Assembly: GCA_009929735.1 (NCBI GenBank)
Contig: RZZU01000008.1
Location: 24,280-88,279, forward strand
Reading direction: 5' to 3'
Source: Clostridia bacterium
Lineage (GTDB): Bacteria; Bacillota; Clostridia; Lachnospirales; Anaerotignaceae
DNA length: 64,000 nucleotides
A program made the translations under genes and the position numbers. This document shows positions 55,484 to 63,981 of this stretch, one piece after another (the first letter of the stretch is position 1; the number at the start of each line of letters is the position of its first letter). Under the pieces are notes generated by a model. That model saw only the letters and a program-made list of their open reading frames with translations. It searched no databases and was not told where the DNA came from.

Positions 55484-55727
55484 AAGACCTTGGGCTTTAC
55501 CCAAATCCGCAAGACCTTAGGGACGCTGTCCCTAAAACTCTGCAAGGGAGAAACTCCCTTGACCCTTTAGTGGGTACAGACGATGTCTGTACCCTGGGGA
55601 AATTACGCTTAAAGGTGATCTAAAATATTGTCCCTTTCTGCCCAAGGTGTGCCTAGGGCAGAAAATAAAGTTTAGGTCAAGCCTTTTCAAAGGTTTGTGG
55701 GGTATTGGGGCAAAGTCCCAAGGTCTT
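55484..55727. mobile_element. MITE-like hairpin element in the leuA-leuC spacer
   Basis: About 244 bases bounded by imperfect inverted repeats. The left end is AAGACCTTGGGCTTTACCC (from 55484), and the right end at 55705-55727 is its near complement. Internal hairpins: TTAGGGAC/GTCCCTAA (55517-55535), AAGGGAG/CTCCCTT (55544-55560), GGGTACAGAC/GTCTGTACCC (55572-55594) and TTTCTGCCC/GGGCAGAAA (55635-55664). It contains no gene, and fills the spacer from the leuA stop to the leuC ribosome binding site. Confidence 0.75.
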
Positions 55728-55733
55728 TATTTC

Positions 55734-57398
55734 TTATACCGACAGCATTTTGTTGATGGTGCTTACGACTGCTCGCAGGGAGGACTTGCCAACACTGGAG
55801 GAGGTGCCTGCACCATAAAACCGCTTTCCTTGTGCATCCTTTGTTTCGATGTAGGAGATTGCCCTTGAGTTCGTGCCCAGCTCCATGGAATGCCCACGGT
55901 AGTTGATAATGTCGATGGGCATATGGATAAAATCATTCACAGCATGACAGAAAGCAGAAACGACACCGTTGCCCTCACCATTAATAAAATGCCGTTCGCC
56001 TTCGTACTCAATCTCCGCTTCTATGGCAAGCACATCCCGCTCAGGGTCTACGGTTTCTGTGCGGTACTGAATCAGTTTCAAGGGGCTGCGGATATCCACA
56101 TATTCCTGATTGAAGATTTCATAAATCTTTTTCGGACTTAATTCACATTGCATTTCGTCCGAAACTCGGGTAACGACTGCACCGACATCCTTCTGAAATG
56201 CTTTTGGCATATGCAGACAATAATATTGCTCCAGAATAAAAGATACACCACCCTTGCCCGATTGGCTGTTGATACGAATAATGGGGTCGTAATTCCTGCC
56301 CACATCCATAGGGTCGATAGGCAGATAGGGTACCTCCCAATGCTCGGGGTGGCTCTTCATTGCCTCCATACCCTTGCGAATTGCGTCCTGATGACTGCCC
56401 GAAAAAGCAGTATAAACCAAATTGCCGGCATAGGGATGACGGGGATGCACGTTCATTTTGGTAGAGCTTTCATAAATTTCAACAATTTCGTCGATTTTGG
56501 AAAAGTCCAGCATAGGGTCAATGCCCTGTGTGAAAAGGTTCATGGCAATCGTTAAAATATCAGCATTACCCGTGCGCTCTCCATTGCCAAACAGCGTTCC
56601 CTCCACACGGTCAGCTCCTGCAAGCATACCCATTTCCGTTGCCGCAACGGCGGTTCCACGGTCGTTATGGGCGTGAAGGCTTACCTGAACGTTCTCCCTG
56701 TTTTTCAAATGACGGCACATGAATTCGATCTGATCCGCATACAGGTTGGGCATACTCATTTCCACCGTTGCAGGCAGGTTGAGAATCATCTTTTTATCCG
56801 CAGTGGGCTGCCAAACGTCAATGACTGCATTGGAAATTTCAGCGGCAAAATCCATTTCGGTCCCTGTAAAGCTTTCGGGGGAATATTCAAAGCGGAAATT
56901 TGTTTCGGGATAGCTTTCAGCTATTTCACGAATGAGGCGTGCGCCGTAAACAGCCAAATCAATGGTTTCCTTTTGTGAGTTTGCGAAAACCACATCACGT
57001 TGCAGGGTAGAGGTGGAATTGTACAAATGCACAACAGCATTTTTTGCGCCTTTTAACGCCTCAAAGGTTTTTTGAATAATATGCCCACGGGACTGGGTCA
57101 AAACCTGAACCGTAACGTCGTCGGGGATCAAGTTATTTTCAATCAATGTTCTTGTAAACTCATATTCTGTTTCGGATGCGGCAGGAAAACCGATTTCAAT
57201 TTCCTTAAAGCCCATTTTTACAAGAAAATCAAAAAATTCTAATTTTTGGTCTAAGCCCATGGGTGTTTCTAATGCTTGATTGCCATCTCTGAGGTCAACG
57301 CTGCACCACTGGGGTGCTTTGGTCAGACGGTTACTGGGCCATGTTCTATCGGGGATTTGCACTGTTTCATAAGTGCTGTATTTTTGGTAATTTTCCAT
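55734..57398 (-). CDS. leuA: 2-isopropylmalate synthase
   Basis: Condenses 2-ketoisovalerate with acetyl-CoA, the committed step of leucine synthesis. At 554 residues it is the long LeuA type (similar to the Corynebacterium/Mycobacterium form). The metal and substrate motifs are CSVDLRDGNQALETPM and SLHAHNDRGTAVAATEMG, with GTLFGNGERTGNAD. The C-terminal regulatory domain (residues ~430-554) ends GAGTSSSVGKSSLRAVVSTI, consistent with leucine feedback. AAGGAGGAAGAA precedes the ATG. The leader is a Leu T-box, giving a second level of control. Confidence 0.96.
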   Translation of the reverse strand: MENYQKYSTYETVQIPDRTWPSNRLTKAPQWCSVDLRDGNQALETPMGLDQKLEFFDFLVKMGFKEIEIGFPAASETEYEFTRTLIENNLIPDDVTVQVLTQSRGHIIQKTFEALKGAKNAVVHLYNSTSTLQRDVVFANSQKETIDLAVYGARLIREIAESYPETNFRFEYSPESFTGTEMDFAAEISNAVIDVWQPTADKKMILNLPATVEMSMPNLYADQIEFMCRHLKNRENVQVSLHAHNDRGTAVAATEMGMLAGADRVEGTLFGNGERTGNADILTIAMNLFTQGIDPMLDFSKIDEIVEIYESSTKMNVHPRHPYAGNLVYTAFSGSHQDAIRKGMEAMKSHPEHWEVPYLPIDPMDVGRNYDPIIRINSQSGKGGVSFILEQYYCLHMPKAFQKDVGAVVTRVSDEMQCELSPKKIYEIFNQEYVDIRSPLKLIQYRTETVDPERDVLAIEAEIEYEGERHFINGEGNGVVSAFCHAVNDFIHMPIDIINYRGHSMELGTNSRAISYIETKDAQGKRFYGAGTSSSVGKSSLRAVVSTINKMLSV

Positions 57399-57522
57399 TT
57401 TTCTTCCTCCTTAAATCTCTTCTTTTCCTTTTATTTTCAAAGTGTGCTGCAACAAGAAAAGAATTTGCTTCACATATTCGCCCCACGAAAGCAGTGTTAT
57501 AAAATTGATATAGCGGACAAAT

Positions 57523-57795
57523 AAAAAAACCCTTCACCTGATTGCAAATTTGCAAAGAGGTGAAAGGTTTAACTTCCACGGTACCACTCTTATTCGTCCA
57601 AAAAAGACGCACTTTTAGGATACTAGCATATCCTTTTCCGTATAACGGCGGAAAGCTCCGGGCACACCTACCGACCTAAGTCTATTCAGTGTCCTGCTCC
57701 AAGGCGAGTTCGGCTTTTTACGTACTGCTGCCTCGCACCAACCGGCAGTTCTCTGGAAGTATCAAAAAGCTTACTAATCCTTTTCGTTGCATTTT
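57523..57795 (-). promoter_or_regulatory. T-box riboswitch, leucine specifier
   Basis: The minus strand has the T-box AGAGTGGTACCGTGG (57576-57590). The specifier loop GAACTCGCC places CTC (Leu) at 57706-57708, and Stem I has the usual AGAGAACTGCCGGTTGGTG features. The terminator, CCTTTCACCT with AGGTGAAGGG, spans 57530-57568 and is followed by seven Ts. It controls leuACDB by uncharged tRNA-Leu. Confidence 0.95.
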
Positions 57796-57816
57796 TTTTA
57801 ATACAATTTAATGAGT

Positions 57817-57845
57817 ACTTTAACAGAAAAAAGTTTTTATGTCAA
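57817..57845 (-). promoter_or_regulatory. Promoter of the leu operon
   Basis: On the minus strand TTGACA (57840-57845), 17 bp and TAAAGT (57817-57822) lie directly before the T-box. Confidence 0.8.
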
Positions 57846-58008
57846 TACTTTTTTGGTTGAAATAATACTTTTTTATTGCCTGTTAAAGTGAATACACTTT
57901 ATATAACGTTCCATCACAGTTTTTTTATGAAGCAACAGAGGTACGAGTTCAAATAAAAAGTAATGGTTTTGCAGTCATGTTCGCCGCAAAAAATCCGAAA
58001 GTTGTTGA

Positions 58009-58752
58009 CTACAGCCCATTTTTTTGCGTAGCATTTTCTCTTTGCGAATCATTCAAGTCACGAATACCCTTAGAAAGATGATAGCGCATCGCCATAGCTG
58101 CACCGTCAGCATCTCGCATTTCAATGAACTCGGCAATTTTTGCGTGATAGGTGGTAGCATTATCAATGGACTTAATATCAGTTCCAATTTGGGTGGCTGT
58201 GATGATGGAATCCTTGACCGCCGTGGCAAGGGAGGGCATAATAAGCTGAATAATATCATTATGTGTGGCGGTGGCAATGGCAATATGGAAAATCTGATCT
58301 TCCTTAATCAACTCTTCCTTTAGAATTTCTTCTTTGGCCGTAGATTGCAGGGCAGTGGTGCGGTTTGCGGAATCAATGATCGCCTGCAGTTCCTCGGGTG
58401 TACCATTTTGGATGGCAAGGCGGATACAGGAGGGCTCTAAAATTAATCGGAATTCAAACCAGCTATTCACCAGTTTCATTTTATCCTTCAGATAGTTCAA
58501 GCCAAAAACATCGGCCGTTTGCTCCTCTGGAACGGAAACAAAAGTACCGCTGCCACGTTTGATGGTTAATATTCCTTTTGCCGCCAAAATTTTAATTGCC
58601 TCTCGCAGTGTTGCTCGGCTGACGCCTAGCTGTGCGGAAAGCTCGTGTTCATTCGGCAGCTTTTCATTGGGTTTATAAAGTTTTTGCAAAAAAATCATGT
58701 CGCTCAGTTCATTTGCAACAACTTGGGATGCAGGGATAAACTCGTTTTTCAT
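58009..58752 (-). CDS. GntR/FadR-family transcriptional regulator
   Basis: A 247-residue regulator. The N-terminal winged helix is LPNEHELSAQLGVSRATLREAIKILAAKGILTIKRGSGTFV (residues ~29-70). The C-terminal FCD all-helical ligand domain has the metal-binding His pattern (EDQIFHIAIATATHND, TTYHAKIAEFI, MRYHLSKGI). FCD ligands are usually carboxylic acids. It is divergent from the IlvD/TRAP operon and two related sites lie in the spacer, so it probably controls that operon. ATG 58752 is preceded by GGAGAAATT; the upstream extension to 58890 has no site. Confidence 0.92.
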   Translation of the reverse strand: MKNEFIPASQVVANELSDMIFLQKLYKPNEKLPNEHELSAQLGVSRATLREAIKILAAKGILTIKRGSGTFVSVPEEQTADVFGLNYLKDKMKLVNSWFEFRLILEPSCIRLAIQNGTPEELQAIIDSANRTTALQSTAKEEILKEELIKEDQIFHIAIATATHNDIIQLIMPSLATAVKDSIITATQIGTDIKSIDNATTYHAKIAEFIEMRDADGAAMAMRYHLSKGIRDLNDSQRENATQKNGL

Positions 58753-58965
58753 AATTTCTCCTTTTTTTGATAGAAGTTTTTCTGGATTCACAGGGTTAAT
58801 AGAATCCAATTGCATTGAAGGATACATACAAAATACTCGACCTTCGATATGGTAAATCATTGTAAAAAAATCGAATAAGCACTTAGGCATATAAACGCAA
58901 ATATGTTTGTCATGAAATCAAAAAACAATTTTTTATATTGAAATCATACTATATTTTATAACATT

Positions 58966-58979
58966 AGTTGTATGACCAA
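58966..58979. promoter_or_regulatory. Putative GntR operator 1
   Basis: AGTTGTATGACCAA, preceded by TATAACATT, resembles the T-G-T-n-n-n-A-C-x-A type sites of FadR-group regulators. It is repeated in similar form at 59094-59107. Confidence 0.5.
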
Positions 58980-59048
58980 TTATAACATTTGTTTTCGTGT
59001 GATGTCTATGTATTTTTGCACAAAATGCAAAAAACGACAAAAATATTG

Positions 59049-59076
59049 TTGACAATCAATCGAAAAAGCATATAAT
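59049..59076 (+). promoter_or_regulatory. Promoter of the IlvD-family/TRAP operon
   Basis: Consensus TTGACA (59049-59054), 16 bp, TATAAT (59071-59076), about 100 bases before ATG 59179. It is near-perfect, so regulation is likely by repression. Confidence 0.85.
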
Positions 59077-59093
59077 TTTTTATAACAAGGCAT

Positions 59094-59107
59094 AGTTGTC
59101 TGACCGA
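59094..59107. promoter_or_regulatory. Putative GntR operator 2
   Basis: AGTTGTCTGACCGA lies about 10 bases past the expected transcription start. It shares AGTTGTnTGACC and a preceding TATAACA with operator 1, which suits a repressor road-block. Confidence 0.55.
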
Positions 59108-59178
59108 TTTCGGGAAAATGACTTTTGATATTTAGAATACACAATGCATTTATGAAATACAAAAAGGAGGATTGCAAA

Positions 59179-60840
59179 ATGAGAAGTGACGCAATGAAAA
59201 CAGGACAAACCAAGATTCCCCATAGATCTTTATTTAAAGCCCTTGGGCTGACTGATGAGGAAATCAGAAGACCTATGATTGGTGTGGTTTGTGCCAAAAA
59301 TGAGATTATTCCAGGACATATTCATCTGGATAAAATTGCAGAGGCTGTACAGGCAGGTGTGCGTATGGCAGGAGGAACCCCCTTCATTTTCCCTGCAATC
59401 GGTGTTTGTGATGGTATTGCCATGGGGCATGGCGGCATGAAATACTCCCTCATCAGCAGAGAGCATATTGCCGATTCTGTAGAAATTATGGCAATGGCAC
59501 ACCCTTTCGACGCATTGGTTTTTGTTCCCAACTGCGATAAAATTGTACCCGGTATGCTGATGGCGGCGTTAAGATTGAATATACCAAGTATTTTTGTAAG
59601 CGGCGGCCCTATGCTGCCCGGCACCCTGTCGGATGGTAAAAAAATCACTCTTTCCAACGCATTTGAGGTGGTTGGCGCAATTGGAAAAGAGGGCATAACA
59701 GACGAGCTTTTGAAAGAAGTGGAGGATAACGCTTGTCCCGGTTGCGGTTCCTGTGCAGGTATGTTTACTGCAAACTCGATGAATTGTATGACTGAGGTAA
59801 TCGGCTTAGGCTTGCCTGGAAATGGTACAATCCCTGCAATCAGTGCGGCTCGTATCCGTTTGGCAAAGGAAGCGGGCATGAAAATTATGGAGCTTTTGGA
59901 AAAGAATATCTGTCCTAGAGATATTGTGACAGAGAAATCCATAAGAAATGCATTGCACGCAGATATGGCTTTGGGCTGCTCCACAAATACAATCCTGCAT
60001 TTGCCTGCCATTGCCCATGCAGCAGGTATTGAGGTTGATTTTGAAGAAATCAACAAAATCAGCAAGGAAACACCGCATCTTGTAAAATTAAGCCCTGCGG
60101 GAGTAGACTGTCTGGTTGATTTGAACGAGGCAGGCGGCATCAGTGCCGTATTAAAAGAATTGGCGGAATGCGGTTTATTTGATACAAGCTTAATTACCTG
60201 TACTGGAAAAACAGTAGGGGAAAACATTGCAAATGCAAGAATTTTGAATACAAATGTCATTCGTTCCAAGGAAACAGCATACTCTGCCGACGGCGGTTTG
60301 GCAATCTTATGGGGGAATATTGGACCGGATGGTGCGGTTGTAAAGAAAGGCGCAGTATTGCCTGAAATGCTGCTTCATAAAGGCCCTGCGAAGGTATTTA
60401 ACAGCGAGGAAGAATCGATCGCAGCAATTTTGGAAGATAAGGTTGTTGCAGGGGATGTTGTTGTTATTCGCTATGAAGGCCCGAAAGGGGGTCCTGGTAT
60501 GCGAGAAATGCTTGCGCCGACGGCTTCCTTGGCAGGAAAGGGCTTGGATAACAGTGTTGCGCTGATTACCGACGGCAGATTTTCAGGCGCATCAAAGGGT
60601 GCTTCCATCGGTCATGTTTCTCCCGAGGCTGCTGCAGGCGGCATCATCGGTATTATCGAAGATGGTGACATTATCAGCATTGACATCCTGAACAACAAGC
60701 TGGAGCTTATGGTGGATGAAGCTGAAATTGAAAGAAGAAAGGCTGTGTTTAAGCCAATCATAAAGGAAGTGCCCGATGGCTACCTGAGAAGATACAGAGA
60801 TATGGTAACCAGCGCAAATACGGGGGCTGTATTCAAATAA
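59179..60840 (+). CDS. ilvD: IlvD/Edd-family dehydratase, dihydroxy-acid dehydratase-like
   Basis: A 553-residue iron-sulfur dehydratase. Cluster cysteines are in [13 protein letters not shown] and [41 protein letters not shown] and [16 protein letters not shown] are family motifs. The sequence resembles true dihydroxy-acid dehydratase of branched-chain synthesis ([21 protein letters not shown]). However, it sits under a GntR/FCD regulator and upstream of a TRAP transporter, not with ilvBCE, so a catabolic dihydroxy- or sugar-acid substrate is possible. AAGGAGG before ATG 59179 fixes the start; an upstream in-frame ATG at 59125 lies in the leader. Confidence 0.88.
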   Translation: MRSDAMKTGQTKIPHRSLFKALGLTDEEIRRPMIGVVCAKNEIIPGHIHLDKIAEAVQAGVRMAGGTPFIFPAIGVCDGIAMGHGGMKYSLISREHIADSVEIMAMAHPFDALVFVPNCDKIVPGMLMAALRLNIPSIFVSGGPMLPGTLSDGKKITLSNAFEVVGAIGKEGITDELLKEVEDNACPGCGSCAGMFTANSMNCMTEVIGLGLPGNGTIPAISAARIRLAKEAGMKIMELLEKNICPRDIVTEKSIRNALHADMALGCSTNTILHLPAIAHAAGIEVDFEEINKISKETPHLVKLSPAGVDCLVDLNEAGGISAVLKELAECGLFDTSLITCTGKTVGENIANARILNTNVIRSKETAYSADGGLAILWGNIGPDGAVVKKGAVLPEMLLHKGPAKVFNSEEESIAAILEDKVVAGDVVVIRYEGPKGGPGMREMLAPTASLAGKGLDNSVALITDGRFSGASKGASIGHVSPEAAAGGIIGIIEDGDIISIDILNNKLELMVDEAEIERRKAVFKPIIKEVPDGYLRRYRDMVTSANTGAVFK

Positions 60841-60908
60841 AAGAGCAGAATATCCATTTATTACGCAAGGGTGCATCATTTTGGGTAAGAAATGGATCAA
60901 ATGGTTTC

Positions 60909-60996
60909 AAACCCTTCCTTTCAAAAGCGCTCTTTTGCGGTTTCTTGTGCAGCAGATTCTGCACAGTTTGCAAAAGGGAATCCGAGGGAAGGGTTT
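60909..60996 (+). other. Three-tier hairpin between the dehydratase and TRAP genes
   Basis: AAACCCTTCC (60909-60918) pairs with GGAAGGGTTT (60987-60996), CTTTTGC (60932-60938) with GCAAAAG (60970-60976), and TGTGCAG (60946-60952) with CTGCACA (60959-60965). No T run follows, so partial termination, processing or mRNA protection are all possible. It sits 40 bases before the dctP start. Confidence 0.7.
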
Positions 60997-61035
60997 CAAG
61001 TAAATAATATCATTTATCTAGGAAGGGGTAATAGT

Positions 61036-62061
61036 ATGAAACGTTTTTTTTCAATGGTTGCCATGACAACCGCACTTGTTGTAGCATTAACCGCTTGTGG
61101 AGGAGGTACTAGCCAGCCCGCAGCGGAAGAAGATGCTGCCACAGCAGCAGAACCTGTTGTAATCAAGCTGGGTACCACAGTAAATGAGCAGGATAGTTTT
61201 CAGATTGCAGCCGAGAAATTCAAGGAATTGGTTGCAGAAAAAACAGATGGTGCTTATGTCGTTGAAATTTATCCCAACGGTTCTTTGGGAGATGAAAGAA
61301 CAATGCTGGAAAGTATGCAGATGGGCACTTTGGATATGGGTATCATCACCAGTGGACCTTTCGTAAACTTTATTCCTGAAATGGGCGTATTGGATATGCC
61401 TTTCCTGTTCCCTGACAATGCTTCCGCTTATAAGGTGTTGGATGGTGAAATAGGTCAGGGATTGTTGGACAAATTTGAAGGTGCAAACTTGAAAGGCTTG
61501 GCTTATGCAGAAAGAGGCTTCAGAAACTTGACAAATAACGTTAAGCCTGTTACTTCTGCTGCTGATGTAAGCGGCTTGAAGGTTCGTGTTATGGAAAATG
61601 AGGTTTATATCTCTACCTTTGAATCCTTGGGTGTAAATGCAGTTCCTATGGCTTGGTCTGAAGCTTTGACAGCTTTGCAGCAGCACACCATTGATGGTCA
61701 GGAAAACCCTGTAAACGTTATTCATTCCTTCAAATTGTGGGAATCTCAGAAGTATTTAACCATGACACGTCATGCTTATGCATCCGCAATCATCACAATG
61801 AGCTTGCAGAAATTTAACGCCCTGCCCGAAGATGTACAGGTTGCTTTCAAAGAAGCTGCACAGGAAGCCGCAGAATATGAACGTCAGTGGGTTGCAGACA
61901 ACGAAGCAACACAGTTGGCTGACATCAAAGCAAATGGCGTTGAAGTAGTGGAAGATCCTGATATCGAATCCTTTAAGGCAGCAGTTCAGCCTACCTATGA
62001 CAAATACGGCGAACAGTATGCAGATTTAATTGCGCAGATTCAAGAGGTATTGAGCAAGTAA
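61036..62061 (+). CDS. dctP: TRAP transporter substrate-binding lipoprotein
   Basis: The extracytoplasmic receptor of a tripartite Na+-coupled importer. It has 341 residues; signal peptide MKRFFSMVAMTTALVVALTAC with lipobox Cys 21, then a DctP domain. KVRVMENEVYISTFESLGVN contains the conserved Arg that binds the substrate carboxylate, and AMAWSEALTALQQHTIDGQEN-like motifs follow. Ligands are organic acids, identity unknown. GGAAGGGGTAATAGT before ATG 61036 sets the start. Confidence 0.93.
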   Translation: MKRFFSMVAMTTALVVALTACGGGTSQPAAEEDAATAAEPVVIKLGTTVNEQDSFQIAAEKFKELVAEKTDGAYVVEIYPNGSLGDERTMLESMQMGTLDMGIITSGPFVNFIPEMGVLDMPFLFPDNASAYKVLDGEIGQGLLDKFEGANLKGLAYAERGFRNLTNNVKPVTSAADVSGLKVRVMENEVYISTFESLGVNAVPMAWSEALTALQQHTIDGQENPVNVIHSFKLWESQKYLTMTRHAYASAIITMSLQKFNALPEDVQVAFKEAAQEAAEYERQWVADNEATQLADIKANGVEVVEDPDIESFKAAVQPTYDKYGEQYADLIAQIQEVLSK

Positions 62062-62094
62062 TTTTATAGTGCTTGTTCTGAAGGAGGGCTACTT

Positions 62095-62589
62095 ATGTCA
62101 GTCATAACATTTTTTAGAAAGCTTAGCGATACCATTAACAAAGTTTGCTTGACAATTTGTGTAGCCCTTCTGGGCGCAATGGTAGTAACGACGTTTGTTC
62201 AAATTATTTGCCGTGTATTTTTTACAGCGCTTTCTTGGAGTGAGGAGCTGGCTCGATACTTTTTGATTTGGACATCCTTGCTTGGTGCAGGCTGTGTTTA
62301 CAAGTCGGGCAGCAATATTGCCATTTTAGTTGTGCAAGACTTGCTTCCTGACAAGCTGAAAAAACTTGCAAAAATTTTAGTACATTTACTTTGCGGAATA
62401 TTTTTTGCTCTTGCTATTTACCATGGCATTCGCTATATGGGAATGATGGGTATACAAAAATCAGCGGCTTTACATATTCCTATGAAATATATGTACCTTG
62501 CAATTCCGTTAGGCTGCGGCATTATGGAATTTCATGCCATTGACGCTATCTTAGGTGAAGTTTTTGGGAAGGGAGGGAAAGAACAATGA
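62095..62589 (+). CDS. dctQ: TRAP transporter small membrane subunit
   Basis: A 164-residue four-helix DctQ protein. Helices are near 16-38, 52-70, 90-110 and 130-150. The family motif FFTALSWSEELARYFLIWTSLLGA is clear. It follows dctP by 33 bases with GGAGGG and overlaps dctM by four bases. Confidence 0.93.
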   Translation: MSVITFFRKLSDTINKVCLTICVALLGAMVVTTFVQIICRVFFTALSWSEELARYFLIWTSLLGAGCVYKSGSNIAILVVQDLLPDKLKKLAKILVHLLCGIFFALAIYHGIRYMGMMGIQKSAALHIPMKYMYLAIPLGCGIMEFHAIDAILGEVFGKGGKEQ

Positions 62590-63848
62590 GCCTTGTATTA
62601 TTCGGTGTATTTTTTGTATGCTTAGTGCTCGGCGTTCCTGTTGCGTTTTCCATAGGGCTTGCTGCTGTTGCAGTGCTTTTTGCCGGTGACGTTGACAGAC
62701 TGGTCGTAGTACAAAGAATGTTTGCGGCTTCGGACTCCTTTTCCTTGATTGCGATTCCGTTTTTCATCTTTGCGGGGGACTTATTGGCAAGCGGTGCAAT
62801 CAGCAAGCGTTTGGTTGCCTTTGCCGAGTCACTGGTAGGTGGCATTCAGGGTGGGCTTTCCATTGTTTCCGTCGTTGCAGGTATGTTTTTTGCCGCTATT
62901 TCCGGTTCGGGTGCGGCTACAACGGCGGCGGTTGGTGCAACCTTGATTCCTGAGTTGAAGGAAAGGGGATATAATGCAGAATCCTCTGCGGCTTTAATCG
63001 CCTCCGCAGGAACAATCGGCGTTGTTATTCCACCTTCGGTACCTATGGTTTTATATGCCGTAGTTGCGGAGCAAAGTGTTACCAAGCTGTTCCAAAACGG
63101 ATTTTTGCCCGGGGTTTTGATGGGTCTTGCTTTGATTGCAATTTCTTTGTGGCAGGCGTATAAGTTTGATTATCCGAAGGGAACCCCATTTTCTTTCAAG
63201 AATGTTTGGGCGACCCTAAAGAGATCTATTTGGGGCTTGCTGATGCCGTTGATTATTTTGGGCGGTATTTTCTCGGGTTATTTTACGCCTTCAGAAGCAG
63301 CGGTAATTGCCGTTGTGTATGCACTGATTGTATCTGCCTTTGTATATAAGGATTTAACTTTAAAATCCTTATACAAAATCATGGTGGGCAGCGTAAAAAC
63401 CTCGGCGATCATTATGATTATTATCGGCTGCAGCGGCGTTTTTGGATGGGTTTTGGCAAACTGGAAAATCCCCGAATCTATTGCAATGGCAGTATTGTCT
63501 GTTTCCAGCAATAAATTTGTGATTTTATTTCTGGTTTCCGTGATTATTTTAATTGCAGGCGTATTTATGGAAACATCCTCTGCGGTTATCATTTTGACAC
63601 CTGTTTTCCTGCCGTTGATGAAGGCGTTGGATGTAAATTTGATTCATTTTGGCATTCTCTTTACCGTTGGGATTGCCATCGGTATGATTACACCACCTGT
63701 TGCAATCAACCTTTTTGTTGCATCGAGTATCACGGGTATGCCGATCGAGAGGATTGCCAAGGCAGTTATTCCGTATTTACTGAGTTTAATTATCATTTTT
63801 TTCCTAATCGTATACATTCCTGTTTTCATACCGAGTGTGATTTTTTAA
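62586..63848 (+). CDS. dctM: TRAP transporter large membrane subunit
   Basis: A 420-residue, ~12-helix DctM protein, the Na+-coupled channel of the transporter. Landmarks are IAIPFFIFAGDLLASG, AAISGSGAATTAAVGATLIPEL, GTIGVVIPPSVPMVLYAV and GMITPPVAINLFVASSITG. Full family length. It ends the operon; I see no clear terminator in the next 90 bases. Confidence 0.95.
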   Translation: MSLVLFGVFFVCLVLGVPVAFSIGLAAVAVLFAGDVDRLVVVQRMFAASDSFSLIAIPFFIFAGDLLASGAISKRLVAFAESLVGGIQGGLSIVSVVAGMFFAAISGSGAATTAAVGATLIPELKERGYNAESSAALIASAGTIGVVIPPSVPMVLYAVVAEQSVTKLFQNGFLPGVLMGLALIAISLWQAYKFDYPKGTPFSFKNVWATLKRSIWGLLMPLIILGGIFSGYFTPSEAAVIAVVYALIVSAFVYKDLTLKSLYKIMVGSVKTSAIIMIIIGCSGVFGWVLANWKIPESIAMAVLSVSSNKFVILFLVSVIILIAGVFMETSSAVIILTPVFLPLMKALDVNLIHFGILFTVGIAIGMITPPVAINLFVASSITGMPIERIAKAVIPYLLSLIIIFFLIVYIPVFIPSVIF

Positions 63849-63936
63849 TTCTATAAGGATTGAAAAAAAATAAACAAAAGAGAAAAGCCCTGACTATGGT
63901 TTGAACTGAACCAGTAAAAACGGACATTGCAAAAAA

Positions 63937-63974
63937 GCCTCCCATCGTAGGATAATATAACTACGATAGGAGGC
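63937..63974 (+). promoter_or_regulatory. Hairpin sequestering a ribosome binding site at the window edge
   Basis: GCCTCCCATCGTAG (63937-63950) pairs with CTACGATAGGAGGC (63961-63974) with one mismatch and a 10-nt loop. AGGAGG, the ribosome binding site for ATG 63982, is inside the stem. Such arrangements limit transposase translation in insertion sequences. Confidence 0.6.
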
Positions 63975-63981
63975 AATTTTT

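Noticed and set aside
55500..55700. CRISPR array or tRNA-like cluster in the leuA-leuC spacer
   Set aside because: The several short palindromes differ from each other in sequence, are not evenly spaced and have no repeat-spacer pattern. An inverted-repeat element fits better.
59322..60269. 315-codon frame antisense to the dehydratase
   Set aside because: It is a shadow of a strongly supported gene, with no ribosome binding site and no recognisable family.
60892..61035. N-terminal extension of DctP
   Set aside because: The extra residues come from the structured spacer. The signal peptide and ribosome binding site place the start at 61036.
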